From Bartonella australis AUST/NH1 (GTDB lineage: Bacteria > Pseudomonadota > Alphaproteobacteria > Rhizobiales > Rhizobiaceae): a stretch of 64,000 nucleotides of DNA. Shown one piece after another: positions 19,609 through 29,009 of this stretch; the first letter of the stretch is position 1; each line of letters begins with the position of its first letter. The stretch spans positions 496,001 to 560,000 of the forward strand of contig NC_020300.1 in NCBI RefSeq assembly GCF_000341355.1, read 5' to 3'. The notes under the pieces were generated by a model that did not search any database, was not told the DNA's origin, and saw nothing but the letters and a program-made list of their open reading frames with translations. The position numbers and the translations under genes were made by a program.

Positions 19609-21594
19609 TTAAAGAGGACATCTCCCACTGTCACATTGATTAACCGAAGCGCTCGTCGGTGATTGCTGGTTTCCTCTTCTGCCTTCTCCTTCTCCGGTAC
19701 AGTTGCTTTGAGAAATCATAACGCTCAGAGGTTGGGCTGTTATTTCAGTTAGCCGTAATGTTGCAAAAGCAGTAACAACCGGATTTCTTATCTGGGTAAT
19801 CCTAGACAAAATAAGAGGGATATCAGAAGACGGGAGCTCTCTGAGTGCGAGATTATAAGTGTAAAAATTCGCTGTGGTAATTGGAGTATTTGTTGGAATT
19901 ATTATAAGCCCATTAGGAGAACGCAAAATTGGAAGCGCATGTCTTCCTGTGGTACCGTTTGGACGGATATAAACAGATAAACCAATCCACATTGTTCCAA
20001 CAGGTGCATTAAAAAGATCTAGGATAGCAGAACGAATAGCAGATTGATCAGTGGCTATGGGTGACTGTACCCAATCGAAATTTGGCAAAATAACCTGCGC
20101 CGTTGCAGCCGCCGCCCTCATACTCATATTGACAGGATCTGCCATCGGAGTTACAGGAACACCATAAAAGACGGTAGCAAGTCCTATGGCGCGGTGAAGC
20201 CTAGGGTACCTTCGTCTTAACGAAAACACCGGATCAGTATTGGGAGCTAGGTCAAAGAAATAACCTCTTTGACGGGGGGGGTGTGGGAATCTATCTTGGA
20301 GTTCTGCGAGCATCTGAAAAGCGTGTAAAAGGCAGATACCACATATTCCTTGCCCAAGTGGAATACGAGACGTAGAAGGCGTAGTAGTCGCTATATCGTA
20401 AAGTCGCCTCCGCCATCCTTCGTCAAGTTGAAAATTAGAAGGCAAATTCCGCTTTACTCTTTGTTTAGATCCGGAAACATCTTGCTTTTTTCCGGGAGCC
20501 GGGCAGTATGGAAGAGAATCTTCCACATTTGCCATAGCATAGCGATTCCACCGTTCAATATCATAAGACAAAACAAATTCAGATTTTGGGGAGTTTTCCG
20601 TGTCTTGTTTAAGATAACTAGGCTTTGCCGTATAAGACATCCCCCAATTGGAGCCGTACTGAGTAATCCTTAAAAAATTACCCCGATAGTCCAAAAGCGG
20701 TCCCTCACGTCCAACTAAAAAAGAAACGTTCCAGTAACCACTATCGTATGCATCGGGGATATTATCATTGCAAAATAGCCACTTTACCCAATTCCAATTC
20801 TCCGAAAAAGATTGTTGAGAAGCCATGCAAGAAAGGAGCCCAGCGGCAGGGAAATATCTGGCAATATGGCCATTTTCGGGGTTATAATAAAGATCAGAGA
20901 TTTCAGGTTTAGATCCATCATCCGAAATATAATACATATAGAAGCCGGAAGTACCCGTAAATTTCCAGCCTAGGGAAGTTTTGAGGCTCATATTACCAGG
21001 AGTTGCGATAGTGTCTATCCATTCATCCATCGAAGAGCTTAAGGTATGATTGTAGTAATCTCCTTCATTTTTGGAGATATAAGCGTACCACTTGTGATCT
21101 TTAACACGAAATTTCTTATCAGCCGTGTACAAAACTCTGCCTGTAATAATCCAACGCTGATTAGGATCGTTGATGACACAGGGCCTAAGCTTGATATAAT
21201 CCCAATCCGCCGTTGCTTTTCGCCCAACACCTGTGACTGAATTAGGAGCCGTCATGCACAGCCAGACATTTTTAATCTTCCAAGCCACTCTTTGAAAGAC
21301 GTCATACCGAGCGAATAGAACACTGGAAGAAGAGCAGTCATTGATGTAAATATAACTTTCACCATCTACAAACGCCGGGGCATAACAATATTCCCCTCCG
21401 TTATGAACCTTAACGCGAATAGCTTTATCAATAGGCTTATCGGTTGGCTTTTGAGAAATTGTGGGAATAGGGGCAGCGAAAAGAGGATTGAGAGAGAACA
21501 AAAAGACGAAAAAGAAAGAAAAAAAACTCAGATTACTTTTTCGCTTAAAGCTACAATTATCTAAATCAACAAATAGAACTCCACGGTGTTCCAT
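19609..21594 (-). CDS. VM4: DUF1561 (PF07598) lectin-domain putative toxin
   Basis: A 661-residue paralogue closest to VM3 over most of its length, including the downstream spacer. It starts MEHRGVLF, unlike the MRYD starts of most copies, and then has the common hydrophobic core. The linker has KQRVKR, the C-terminal domain ICGIC, GRHALPILRS and IIIPTN, and the tail ends SGRCPL. An uninterrupted run of eight C in the coding strand (20274-20281) lies in the variable part of the C-terminal domain and could slip. The upstream box is at about 21641-21658. Confidence 0.85.
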   Translation of the reverse strand: MEHRGVLFVDLDNCSFKRKSNLSFFSFFFVFLFSLNPLFAAPIPTISQKPTDKPIDKAIRVKVHNGGEYCYAPAFVDGESYIYINDCSSSSVLFARYDVFQRVAWKIKNVWLCMTAPNSVTGVGRKATADWDYIKLRPCVINDPNQRWIITGRVLYTADKKFRVKDHKWYAYISKNEGDYYNHTLSSSMDEWIDTIATPGNMSLKTSLGWKFTGTSGFYMYYISDDGSKPEISDLYYNPENGHIARYFPAAGLLSCMASQQSFSENWNWVKWLFCNDNIPDAYDSGYWNVSFLVGREGPLLDYRGNFLRITQYGSNWGMSYTAKPSYLKQDTENSPKSEFVLSYDIERWNRYAMANVEDSLPYCPAPGKKQDVSGSKQRVKRNLPSNFQLDEGWRRRLYDIATTTPSTSRIPLGQGICGICLLHAFQMLAELQDRFPHPPRQRGYFFDLAPNTDPVFSLRRRYPRLHRAIGLATVFYGVPVTPMADPVNMSMRAAAATAQVILPNFDWVQSPIATDQSAIRSAILDLFNAPVGTMWIGLSVYIRPNGTTGRHALPILRSPNGLIIIPTNTPITTANFYTYNLALRELPSSDIPLILSRITQIRNPVVTAFATLRLTEITAQPLSVMISQSNCTGEGEGRRGNQQSPTSASVNQCDSGRCPL

Positions 21595-21894
21595 TATGCG
21601 TAAGTCCTAATGTTTGACAATTTAAACTACATTTAAGATAAATTTTAAGGCAAAAAGAGGATCAAATTGATTAATTTAATTGTTAATTCGTGTATTTAAA
21701 ATTATATAGGAAGGGAGATAACTTTAAATTATACATATTAGCCCGATTAATCTCTTTAAAAAATATCTTAATTGCATGGTAGATAAAACGCCAAAGCGGT
21801 CTTTTCATATTGGAGGCTTTAGCTCTTCGTCCGCTTGTGGTCTTAAAAATTTAATTAACTGTGATTGTGCTGCGCAATATTTTTACGGAAAATA

Positions 21895-22048
21895 CTGATA
21901 ATGGACCGCATTTTGCATTATCAAGCTAATCACCAAAATAACTTTTCCCATTTTCCTGCATGAGGCGGGGAGTCACTAACTTAGTCTCAGAATTAGTCAG
22001 ATAAATGAGACTCAAGAGCGAGGGTGCTTTTTAGGTTTTCGTATTTCT
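21895..22048 (-). pseudogene. Porin scar downstream of VM5
   Basis: A SETELGTL-like block and the downstream AT-rich block ending in a GATAATGC-type sequence are recognisable directly after the VM5 stop. They match the other scars. The reading frame is lost. Confidence 0.65.
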
Positions 22049-24004
22049 TTAAAGAGGACATCTTCCACTTTCACACTGATTGACTAAGGCACTTCTCGGT
22101 AATTGCCTGCTTCCTCTTCTCTCTTCTCCTTCTCCGGTACAATTATTTTGGGAGATAGTAACACTAAGAGGTTGGGTTGTTATTTCGGCGAGTCGCAGTG
22201 TTGCAAAAGCGGTAACCGTCAAACTTGTCGGATAGGAAAGCTGATTCAAAACAAGATCAGCAGTGGTAGCCTCCACAAGTTGGTAAGAAAAACCGAGAAA
22301 ACTCGCTGAAACATTCGTCGGGATTACCTTAATTCCGTTAAGAGAACGCAAAATTGGAACTGCATGTCTGAGTGGACTACCATTTGGGAGAGTAAAGACA
22401 ATTAAACCAACCCACATTGTTCCAACAGGTGCGTTGAAAAGCTCTCGGATGGAAGCATGGATAGCAGATTGATCGGTGGCTATGGGCGATTGTACCCAAT
22501 CAAAATTCGGCAAAGCAACCTGTGCCGCTGCATGTGCTGCCCTTACACTAATCACGTCATCCCCCTCGGCTGTATTCAAAGAAACACCATGAAGAATAGT
22601 AGCAAGTTCTATAGCCCTATAAAGGAAAGGATATCTTTGTTTTAACGAACGTATCGGATCAGTATTGGGGGCCGTATCAAAGAAATAGCCTCCGCTTGTA
22701 CGCGGAAGACCAGGATAAGTTTCCTGGAGTTCTGCAATCATTTGGAAAGTCTGTAAAAGGCAGGTACCACATATCCCTGCCATTGCCCCAGCTCTAGTTC
22801 TGGTGATTGCTATTGCGTGAAGCCGCCTTTTCCATTCTTCGTTGAGTTGAAAATCGGAAGGCAAATTCCGCTTTACTCTTTGTTTAAATCCGGAAACATC
22901 TTGCTTTTTTCCGGGAGCCGGGCAGTAAGGAAGGGCATCTTCCACATTTGCCATAACATAGCGATTCCATCGCTCGATATCATAATCTAAAATAAATTCA
23001 GATGTTGGAGAATTTGCTGTATCTTTTTTGATATAATCAGGCTTTACTGTATAAGGTCTCCCCCAATTAGAACCGTATTGAGTGACCCTTAAAAAATTAT
23101 CGTCACGGTTTAAAACTGGTCCCTCACGTCCAGCTAAAAGGGAAACATCCCAATAACCATTATCTTTTGTAGTGGGGACATTATCATTGCAAAATAGCCA
23201 CTTTACCCAGTTCCAATCTTCGGAAGGAGATTGCTGAGAAGCTATGCAAGAAAGCAAGCCGGAAGAAGGAAAATATCTGGCAATATGGCCGTTTTCGGGG
23301 TTATAATAAAGATCGAAAACCTCAGCTTTAGATCCATCGTCCGAAATATAATACATATCGAAGCTAGAGCCACTCTTAAACTTCCAGCTTAGGGAGGTTT
23401 TGAGGCTCATATTACCAGGAGTTGCGATAGTATTTACCCATTTATCCATCGTTGAGCTTAAAATATGGTTGTAGTAATCTTCTTCGTTTTTAGAGATATA
23501 AGCGTACCACTTATGATCTTTAACGCGAAACTCTCCATCAGCTGTATAGAAGGCGTTATTTTTAATAACCCAGCGCTGATTAGCATCGTTGATGACGCAA
23601 GGCCTGAGCTTGATATAATCCCAGTTCGCTGTTGCTTTTTCACCAACGCCTGTAACTGAACCAGGAGCTGTCATACACAACCAGACATCTTTAACCTTCC
23701 ACGCCACCCTCTGAAAGACGTCATATCGAGCGGATTGAACGCTGGAAGAAGAGCAATTATTGATGTAAACATAACTTTCACCATCCACAAAAGCTGGAGC
23801 GTAACAATATTCCCATCCGTTATGAATTTTAACGCGAATAGCTTTATCAATAGGTTCATCGGCGAGCTTCTGAGAAATCTTGGGAATAGGAGCAGCAAAA
23901 AGAGAATCGAAAGATAATAGAAAGACACAAAAGAGCGATAAGAACTTCAAGTCACTTTTTTTAAAGCTGTAATTACCTATAAGCAAAGCCTCATCGTACC
24001 TCAT
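22049..24004 (-). CDS. VM5: DUF1561 (PF07598) lectin-domain putative toxin
   Basis: A 651-residue paralogue. The signal peptide core ends DSLFAA. The lectin region has QRVAWKV and NQRWVIKN. The linker reads FKQRVKR after YCPAPG, and the C-terminal domain has ICGTC, RHAVPILRS and VIPTN. The tail is CTGEGEERRG...QCESGRCPL. The start MRYDEALL is shared with VM6. The upstream box lies at about 24045-24063. The C-terminal domain is intermediate between VM1/VM9 and VM3/VM4, in keeping with reassortment among copies. Confidence 0.85.
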   Translation of the reverse strand: MRYDEALLIGNYSFKKSDLKFLSLFCVFLLSFDSLFAAPIPKISQKLADEPIDKAIRVKIHNGWEYCYAPAFVDGESYVYINNCSSSSVQSARYDVFQRVAWKVKDVWLCMTAPGSVTGVGEKATANWDYIKLRPCVINDANQRWVIKNNAFYTADGEFRVKDHKWYAYISKNEEDYYNHILSSTMDKWVNTIATPGNMSLKTSLSWKFKSGSSFDMYYISDDGSKAEVFDLYYNPENGHIARYFPSSGLLSCIASQQSPSEDWNWVKWLFCNDNVPTTKDNGYWDVSLLAGREGPVLNRDDNFLRVTQYGSNWGRPYTVKPDYIKKDTANSPTSEFILDYDIERWNRYVMANVEDALPYCPAPGKKQDVSGFKQRVKRNLPSDFQLNEEWKRRLHAIAITRTRAGAMAGICGTCLLQTFQMIAELQETYPGLPRTSGGYFFDTAPNTDPIRSLKQRYPFLYRAIELATILHGVSLNTAEGDDVISVRAAHAAAQVALPNFDWVQSPIATDQSAIHASIRELFNAPVGTMWVGLIVFTLPNGSPLRHAVPILRSLNGIKVIPTNVSASFLGFSYQLVEATTADLVLNQLSYPTSLTVTAFATLRLAEITTQPLSVTISQNNCTGEGEERRGSRQLPRSALVNQCESGRCPL

Positions 24005-24329
24005 AATACATCACCTAATGCTCAATGATCTAAATATATTAAGCAAAATTTAAGGAAAAAAGGCAAACTAAAGCAGCCAACTTATTCAAAAAAGTGAAAA
24101 AATTACGGCAAAGCTCTCTCAAACTAAGAAGAAATATACCAAAAATTTCATGAATTTGAAGCATGATTTTTAGTCGTTTAATCTAAAGATTTAAAAATTC
24201 AACAATGACTCTTGAAAGCCACATTAAGTCATCAAAATTTAAAAAATATCAAAATGTCCCATCGAAAAACCGTTAATTACACAGAAAAGCGTCCTCCGGA
24301 AGGAGGTGTCAGTTTTTATCTTAAAAACG

Positions 24330-24476
24330 GACCGCGTCTTGCGTTACCAAGCTAACCACGAAAATGGTTTACCTAATTTTTCACCCGAAAACGAGGAACC
24401 AGTAACTCAGTTTCAGAAATAGCTTGAAAATGAGAGGTAGGCACCAAGTCCCGCATCGTAGGTCTGCGTATTTTCT
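24330..24476 (-). pseudogene. Porin scar downstream of VM6
   Basis: The segment after the VM6 stop contains the same porin-derived blocks, including a TTTCTGAAACTGAGTTACTGG stretch that corresponds to SETELGTL. It is frameshifted and non-coding. Confidence 0.65.
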
Positions 24477-26441
24477 TTAAAGAGGGCATCTTCCGCTCGC
24501 ACATTGATTAACCAAAGAACTTCTCGGTAATTGCCCACTTCCTCTCCTGCCTTCTCCTTCTCCAGTACAGTTATTTTGAGAAATTGTAACACTCAGTGGA
24601 CGGTCTGCCGGTCCAGTTAACCGCAACGTTGCAAAATCATTAACGGTCGAACCTAACCCAAGGTGCCATAAAATAACATTGGGGTGGGCAGCCTCTGTAA
24701 GCAGGCGGACAAAATTGGTAAAGCCACCCGTGGTAGCCGGAAAATTTGTAGGAATTATTATAAATCCATTACGAGAACGCAAAATTGGAACTGCGTGTCT
24801 GGCTGCTCTACCACCCGCAGGAGTTAGCCTAAGTAAAGCGACCCAAATTGTCCCGGGAGGTTCAGCTGAAAGTCTCCGAACGGAATCTAAAATGGCATCC
24901 TGACCTATGGCTATGGGCGACAGTTGCCAATCGTAATTCGGCAAAGCAACTTGTACCGCCGCGGCTACGGACCTTACATTAGCCTCGACTATGCTTCTTC
25001 CCGGAACTATAGAAACACCCTGAAGGGTATTAGCAAGCTCTAGAGCTCGGTAGAGAAAAGGGAATCTTCGTTCTAACTCACGCACTGGATCCCTATAAGG
25101 GGCAGGATCAAAAAAATAACCTCTTGTACGGGGGGGACCCGGGTAACTTTCCGCGAGCTCTGCGATCATTTGCATAGTATGTAAAATGCAGGCACCGCAT
25201 AGTCCCGTTACAGTACGAGAACCTGTGGTGGTAGTCCCTATCGCGTAAAGCCGCCTTTGCCACGTCTCATCGAGTTGAAAATCAGGGGGCAAAGTCCGCT
25301 TCACTCTTTGTTTAGACGCAGGGATATTTTGCTTTTTTCCGGGAGCTGGGCAATAAGAAAGGGCATCATAAGCATTTGCCGCGACATAACGATTCCATCG
25401 CTCAATATCATAATCTAAAACAAATTCAGATGTCGGAGAGTTATCTTTGTCTTTTTTAAGATAACTAGGCTTTGCAGTATAAGGAACTCCCCAATTAGAA
25501 CCGTACTGAGTAATTCTTAACAAATTACCCTTAGGATCTAGAATTGGCCCCTCACGTCCGACTAAAAAGGAAATATCCCAGTAGCCGCTATCCTTCGTGG
25601 CGGAGATATTATCATTACAAAATAGCCACTTTACCCAATCCCATTCCTCCGAAGAAGATTGCTGGGAAGCCATGCAAGAAAGCAATCCGGAGGACGGAAA
25701 ATATCTGGCGATATGGCCATTTTCGGGGTTATAGTAGAGGTCAAAAACCTCGGCTTTAGACCCATTATCCGAAATATAATACATAGAGAAGCTAGGACCG
25801 CTTGCATACTTCCAGCCTAGTGAAGTTTTAAAGCTCATATTACCAGGTATTGCGATGGTTTTTACCCACTTGTCCATTGTGGGCATTATCAAAGTATGGT
25901 CGTAGTAATCTTTTGCATTTTTCGAGATATAAGTGTACCACTTGTAATCTTTAACGCGAAACTTTTCATCGGCTGTATAGAAGGCGTTATCTTTAACGAC
26001 CCAACGTTGATTGGCGTCATTGATAACACAAGGTCTGAGCTTGATATAATCCCAATCTGCTGTTGCGCTTCCACCAATAGCTGTGACAGAGCTCGGAGCT
26101 GTCATACACAACCAGACGTCTTTAATCTTCCAAGCTATCCTTTGAAAAACATCATATCGAGCGAATGGAACTCTTTGAGAAGAGCAGTTGTCAAGGTAAA
26201 CGTAGCCCTCGCCATCTACAAATGCCAAGGCGTAACAATATTCCCCCCCGTTATGAGCTTTAACGCGGATAGCTCTATCAACAGGTTCATCAGCAGGTTT
26301 CTGAATAACTTGGGGGACGGGAGCAGAGAGAGAAGGGAGAGAATTGAGAGATAATAAAAAGACAAAAAAGAACGGAAGAAATTTCACGTTACTTTTTTTA
26401 AAGCTGTAATTACCTACAAGCACGGCCTCATCGTATCTCAT
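24477..26441 (-). CDS. VM6: DUF1561 (PF07598) lectin-domain putative toxin
   Basis: A 654-residue paralogue that pairs with VM7; the two are close to identical across the lectin half. It reads YCYALAF instead of YCYAPAF and DNCSSQRVPF instead of the usual DCSSSSVQ. The linker has KQRVKR, the C-terminal domain LCGAC, RHAVPILRS and IIIPTN. Only 90 bp separate its start from the VM7 stop, and the conserved upstream box found before the other copies is missing. It may therefore depend on read-through from VM7. A G7 tract in the coding strand encodes the GG before EYC (complement of 26243-26249). Confidence 0.85.
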   Translation of the reverse strand: MRYDEAVLVGNYSFKKSNVKFLPFFFVFLLSLNSLPSLSAPVPQVIQKPADEPVDRAIRVKAHNGGEYCYALAFVDGEGYVYLDNCSSQRVPFARYDVFQRIAWKIKDVWLCMTAPSSVTAIGGSATADWDYIKLRPCVINDANQRWVVKDNAFYTADEKFRVKDYKWYTYISKNAKDYYDHTLIMPTMDKWVKTIAIPGNMSFKTSLGWKYASGPSFSMYYISDNGSKAEVFDLYYNPENGHIARYFPSSGLLSCMASQQSSSEEWDWVKWLFCNDNISATKDSGYWDISFLVGREGPILDPKGNLLRITQYGSNWGVPYTAKPSYLKKDKDNSPTSEFVLDYDIERWNRYVAANAYDALSYCPAPGKKQNIPASKQRVKRTLPPDFQLDETWQRRLYAIGTTTTGSRTVTGLCGACILHTMQMIAELAESYPGPPRTRGYFFDPAPYRDPVRELERRFPFLYRALELANTLQGVSIVPGRSIVEANVRSVAAAVQVALPNYDWQLSPIAIGQDAILDSVRRLSAEPPGTIWVALLRLTPAGGRAARHAVPILRSRNGFIIIPTNFPATTGGFTNFVRLLTEAAHPNVILWHLGLGSTVNDFATLRLTGPADRPLSVTISQNNCTGEGEGRRGSGQLPRSSLVNQCASGRCPL

Positions 26442-26461
26442 AATACATCACCCTGACGTTC

Positions 26462-26531
26462 AATGACTCAGAAACAGTTTGTAAATCAGGGGCGGGCGCT
26501 AGGTTTTGCATCGTCGGTCTTTGTCTTTTCT
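26462..26531 (-). pseudogene. Short porin scar downstream of VM7
   Basis: Only about 70 bp of the porin-derived segment remain between the VM7 stop and the VM6 start, ending near the TTTCTGAGTC block. The spacer and upstream box seen elsewhere have been deleted. Confidence 0.6.
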
Positions 26532-28505
26532 TTAAAGAGGACATCTTCCGCTCGCACACTGATTGACTAAAGCGCTTCTCGGCAATCCTCCGCTTCCTCT
26601 CCTGCCTTCTCCTTCTCCGGTACAGTTATTTTGGGAAATTGTAACACTCAGCGGACGGTCTGCCGGTCCAGTTAGCCGCAATGTTGTAAAATTATTAACG
26701 GGCAAGCCTGATCCAATCTGCCACAAAATAACCTCTGGATGGCTAGCCTCTGCAAGCGTACGGGAAAAATCGGCGAAACCGCCTGTGGTAGCCAGAAAAT
26801 TTGTTTGGATTATTATAAGTCCATTACGAGAACGCAAAATTGGAAGTACATGCCTTGTTGCTCTACGGCTTGCAGTAGTCTGACCGAGTAAAGCGAGCCA
26901 AATTGTCCCGGGAGGTTGAGCTAAAAGTCCCCGGATAGAGGCCAAAATATCATCTCGGCCGATAGCTATGGACGACCGCTCCCAACTAAACATCGGCAGA
27001 GCAACTTGCACTACCGCAGTTGCTGCCATTACATTAGTCTCGACCATACTTCTTCCCGGAACTATAGAAACATCGTAAAGGGTATTAGCAAGCTCCAGAG
27101 CCCGGTGGAGAAAAGGGAATCTTCGTTCTAACTCGCGCACTGGATCCCTATAAGGGGCAGGATCAAAAAAATAGCCTCTTTGGCGAGGGGGACCAGGAAA
27201 ATTTTCTTGAAGTTCTGCGACCATTTGCATAGCCTGCAAAAAGCAGGCACCGCATAGCCCCGCTACAGTACGAGCACCAGTTGTAGTGGTCGCTGTTGCA
27301 TAAAGCCGCCTTTGCCACGTCTCATCGAGTTGAAAATCAGGAGGCAAAGTCCGCTTCACTCTTTGTTTAGACGCAGGAATATTTTGCTCTTTTCCAGGGG
27401 CTGGACAATAAGGAAGGGCGTCCTCAGCATTTGCCGCAACATAACGATTCCACCGCTCAATATCATAATCTAAAACAAATTCAGACGTCGGAGAATTTTG
27501 AGTATCTTTTCTAAGATAATCAGGTTTTGCAGTATAAGGAACCCCCCAATTAGAACCGTACTGAGTAACTCTTAACAAATTACCCCTAGAATCTAAGATT
27601 GGCCCCTCACGTCCGACTAAAAAGGAAATATCCCAGTAGCCGCTATCCTTTGTAGCGGAGATATTATCATTACAAAATAACCACTTGACCCAATTCCATT
27701 CCTCCGAAGAAGATTGCTGGGGAGCCATGCAGGAAAGCAATCCGGAGGATGGAAAATATCTGGCGATATGGCCATTTTCGGGGTTATAGTAGAGATCAAA
27801 AACCTCAGCTTTAGATCCATTATCCGAAATATAATACATAAAGAAGCTAGGACCGCTTGCATACTTCCAGCCTAGTGAAGTTTTAAAGCTCATATTACCA
27901 GGCATTGCGATAGTTTTCACCCACTTGTCCATTGTGGGCATCATCAAAGTATGGTCGTAGTAATCTTTTGCATTTTTCGAGATATAAGTGTACCACTTGT
28001 AATCTTTAACACGGAACTTTTCATCGGCTGTGTAGAAGGCGTTATCTTTAACGACCCAACGTTGATTGGCGTCATTGATAACACAAGGTCTGAGCTTGAT
28101 ATAATCCCAATCTGCTGTTGCGCCCCCGCCAATAGCTGTGACAGAACTCGGAGCTGTCATACACAACCAGATGTCTTTAATCTTCCAAGCTATTCTTTGA
28201 AAAACATCATACCGAGCGAATGGAACTCTCTGAGAAGAGCAGTTGTCAAGGTAAACGTAGCCCTCGCCATCCACAAATGCCAAGGCGTAACAATATTCCC
28301 CCCCGTTATGAGCTTTAATGCGGATAGCTCTATCACCAGGTTCGTCAGCAGGCTTCTGAATAACTTGGGGGACGGGAGCAGAGAAAGAAGGGAGAGAATT
28401 GAGAGATAATAAAAAGACAAAAAATAACGAAAGAAATTTCACGCCACTTTCTTTCTGCCAGCTACAGCCGCTTAAATTAAAGAACAGGGCCCCATTGTAT
28501 CTCAT
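26532..28505 (-). CDS. VM7: DUF1561 (PF07598) lectin-domain putative toxin
   Basis: A 657-residue paralogue. I chose the ATG that gives MRYNGALFFN, which matches the starts of VM3 and VM2, over a GTG eight codons upstream. The lectin half is almost the same as VM6. The linker has KQRVKR; the C-terminal domain has LCGAC, RHVLPILRS (Val instead of Ala after the His) and IIIQTN (Gln instead of Pro). His and Asn themselves are kept. The upstream box is at about 28547-28563. A C7 tract at 28298-28304 lies in the Gly-Gly codons before EYC. Confidence 0.85.
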   Translation of the reverse strand: MRYNGALFFNLSGCSWQKESGVKFLSLFFVFLLSLNSLPSFSAPVPQVIQKPADEPGDRAIRIKAHNGGEYCYALAFVDGEGYVYLDNCSSQRVPFARYDVFQRIAWKIKDIWLCMTAPSSVTAIGGGATADWDYIKLRPCVINDANQRWVVKDNAFYTADEKFRVKDYKWYTYISKNAKDYYDHTLMMPTMDKWVKTIAMPGNMSFKTSLGWKYASGPSFFMYYISDNGSKAEVFDLYYNPENGHIARYFPSSGLLSCMAPQQSSSEEWNWVKWLFCNDNISATKDSGYWDISFLVGREGPILDSRGNLLRVTQYGSNWGVPYTAKPDYLRKDTQNSPTSEFVLDYDIERWNRYVAANAEDALPYCPAPGKEQNIPASKQRVKRTLPPDFQLDETWQRRLYATATTTTGARTVAGLCGACFLQAMQMVAELQENFPGPPRQRGYFFDPAPYRDPVRELERRFPFLHRALELANTLYDVSIVPGRSMVETNVMAATAVVQVALPMFSWERSSIAIGRDDILASIRGLLAQPPGTIWLALLGQTTASRRATRHVLPILRSRNGLIIIQTNFLATTGGFADFSRTLAEASHPEVILWQIGSGLPVNNFTTLRLTGPADRPLSVTISQNNCTGEGEGRRGSGGLPRSALVNQCASGRCPL

Positions 28506-28849
28506 TACACCAATCCTAATACTTAACACTCCAAGTTATTTAGCCTGAATTTAAGAAAAAAAGACACAGCGGCCGCGTTAATTTATTCAAAAAAGTGAAG
28601 AAATTATGACAGATATATCTCCAATTAACAGGAAATAGCTTCTCGAAAAGAGGTAACCAATTTTTTGAATTAGACTATACTAAAAAACGTAACTGGTCCG
28701 ATCAATCTTTTCAAAAGTTCCTTAAATGCGCGGCAAATGAAGTGTCAGCGACCCCCCTTTTTGTACCAAAGCTTTAACTCATTACTTGCTTGCGGTTTTT
28801 GAAATTCACCTAAATATTGATTACTCTGTATAGTATTCCTCTGAAAAAT

Positions 28850-29009
28850 CATTGATAACAGATTGCATCTTGCATTATCAAACTCATCATCAAAATGATT
28901 TTTCTCATTTTTCTGTTTAGCGCAGAGAGTCCCTAACTCAGTTTCAGAAATAGCTTGACAAATAAGGGTTAAGCGTGATGAGGGGACGGTGTAAGTCTTT
29001 GTATTTTCT
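28850..29009 (-). pseudogene. Porin scar downstream of VM8
   Basis: This is the best-preserved short scar. A minus-strand frame that begins inside the VM8 3' end reads TKTYTVPSSRLTL and then AISETELGTL. These correspond to KTYTAASRLTL and TASETELGTL at residues 85-108 of the intact porin. The frame stays open for 96 codons but has no start signal of its own and diverges from the porin after that block. Confidence 0.8.

Noticed and set aside
25896..26354. Plus-strand open frame of 152 codons opposite VM6, with a near copy at 27951-28409 opposite VM7 and shorter ones opposite the other copies
   Set aside because: It mirrors the conserved lectin-coding region of the paralogues on the other strand. 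Its conservation follows from the toxin codons, and there is no start signal or recognisable domain.
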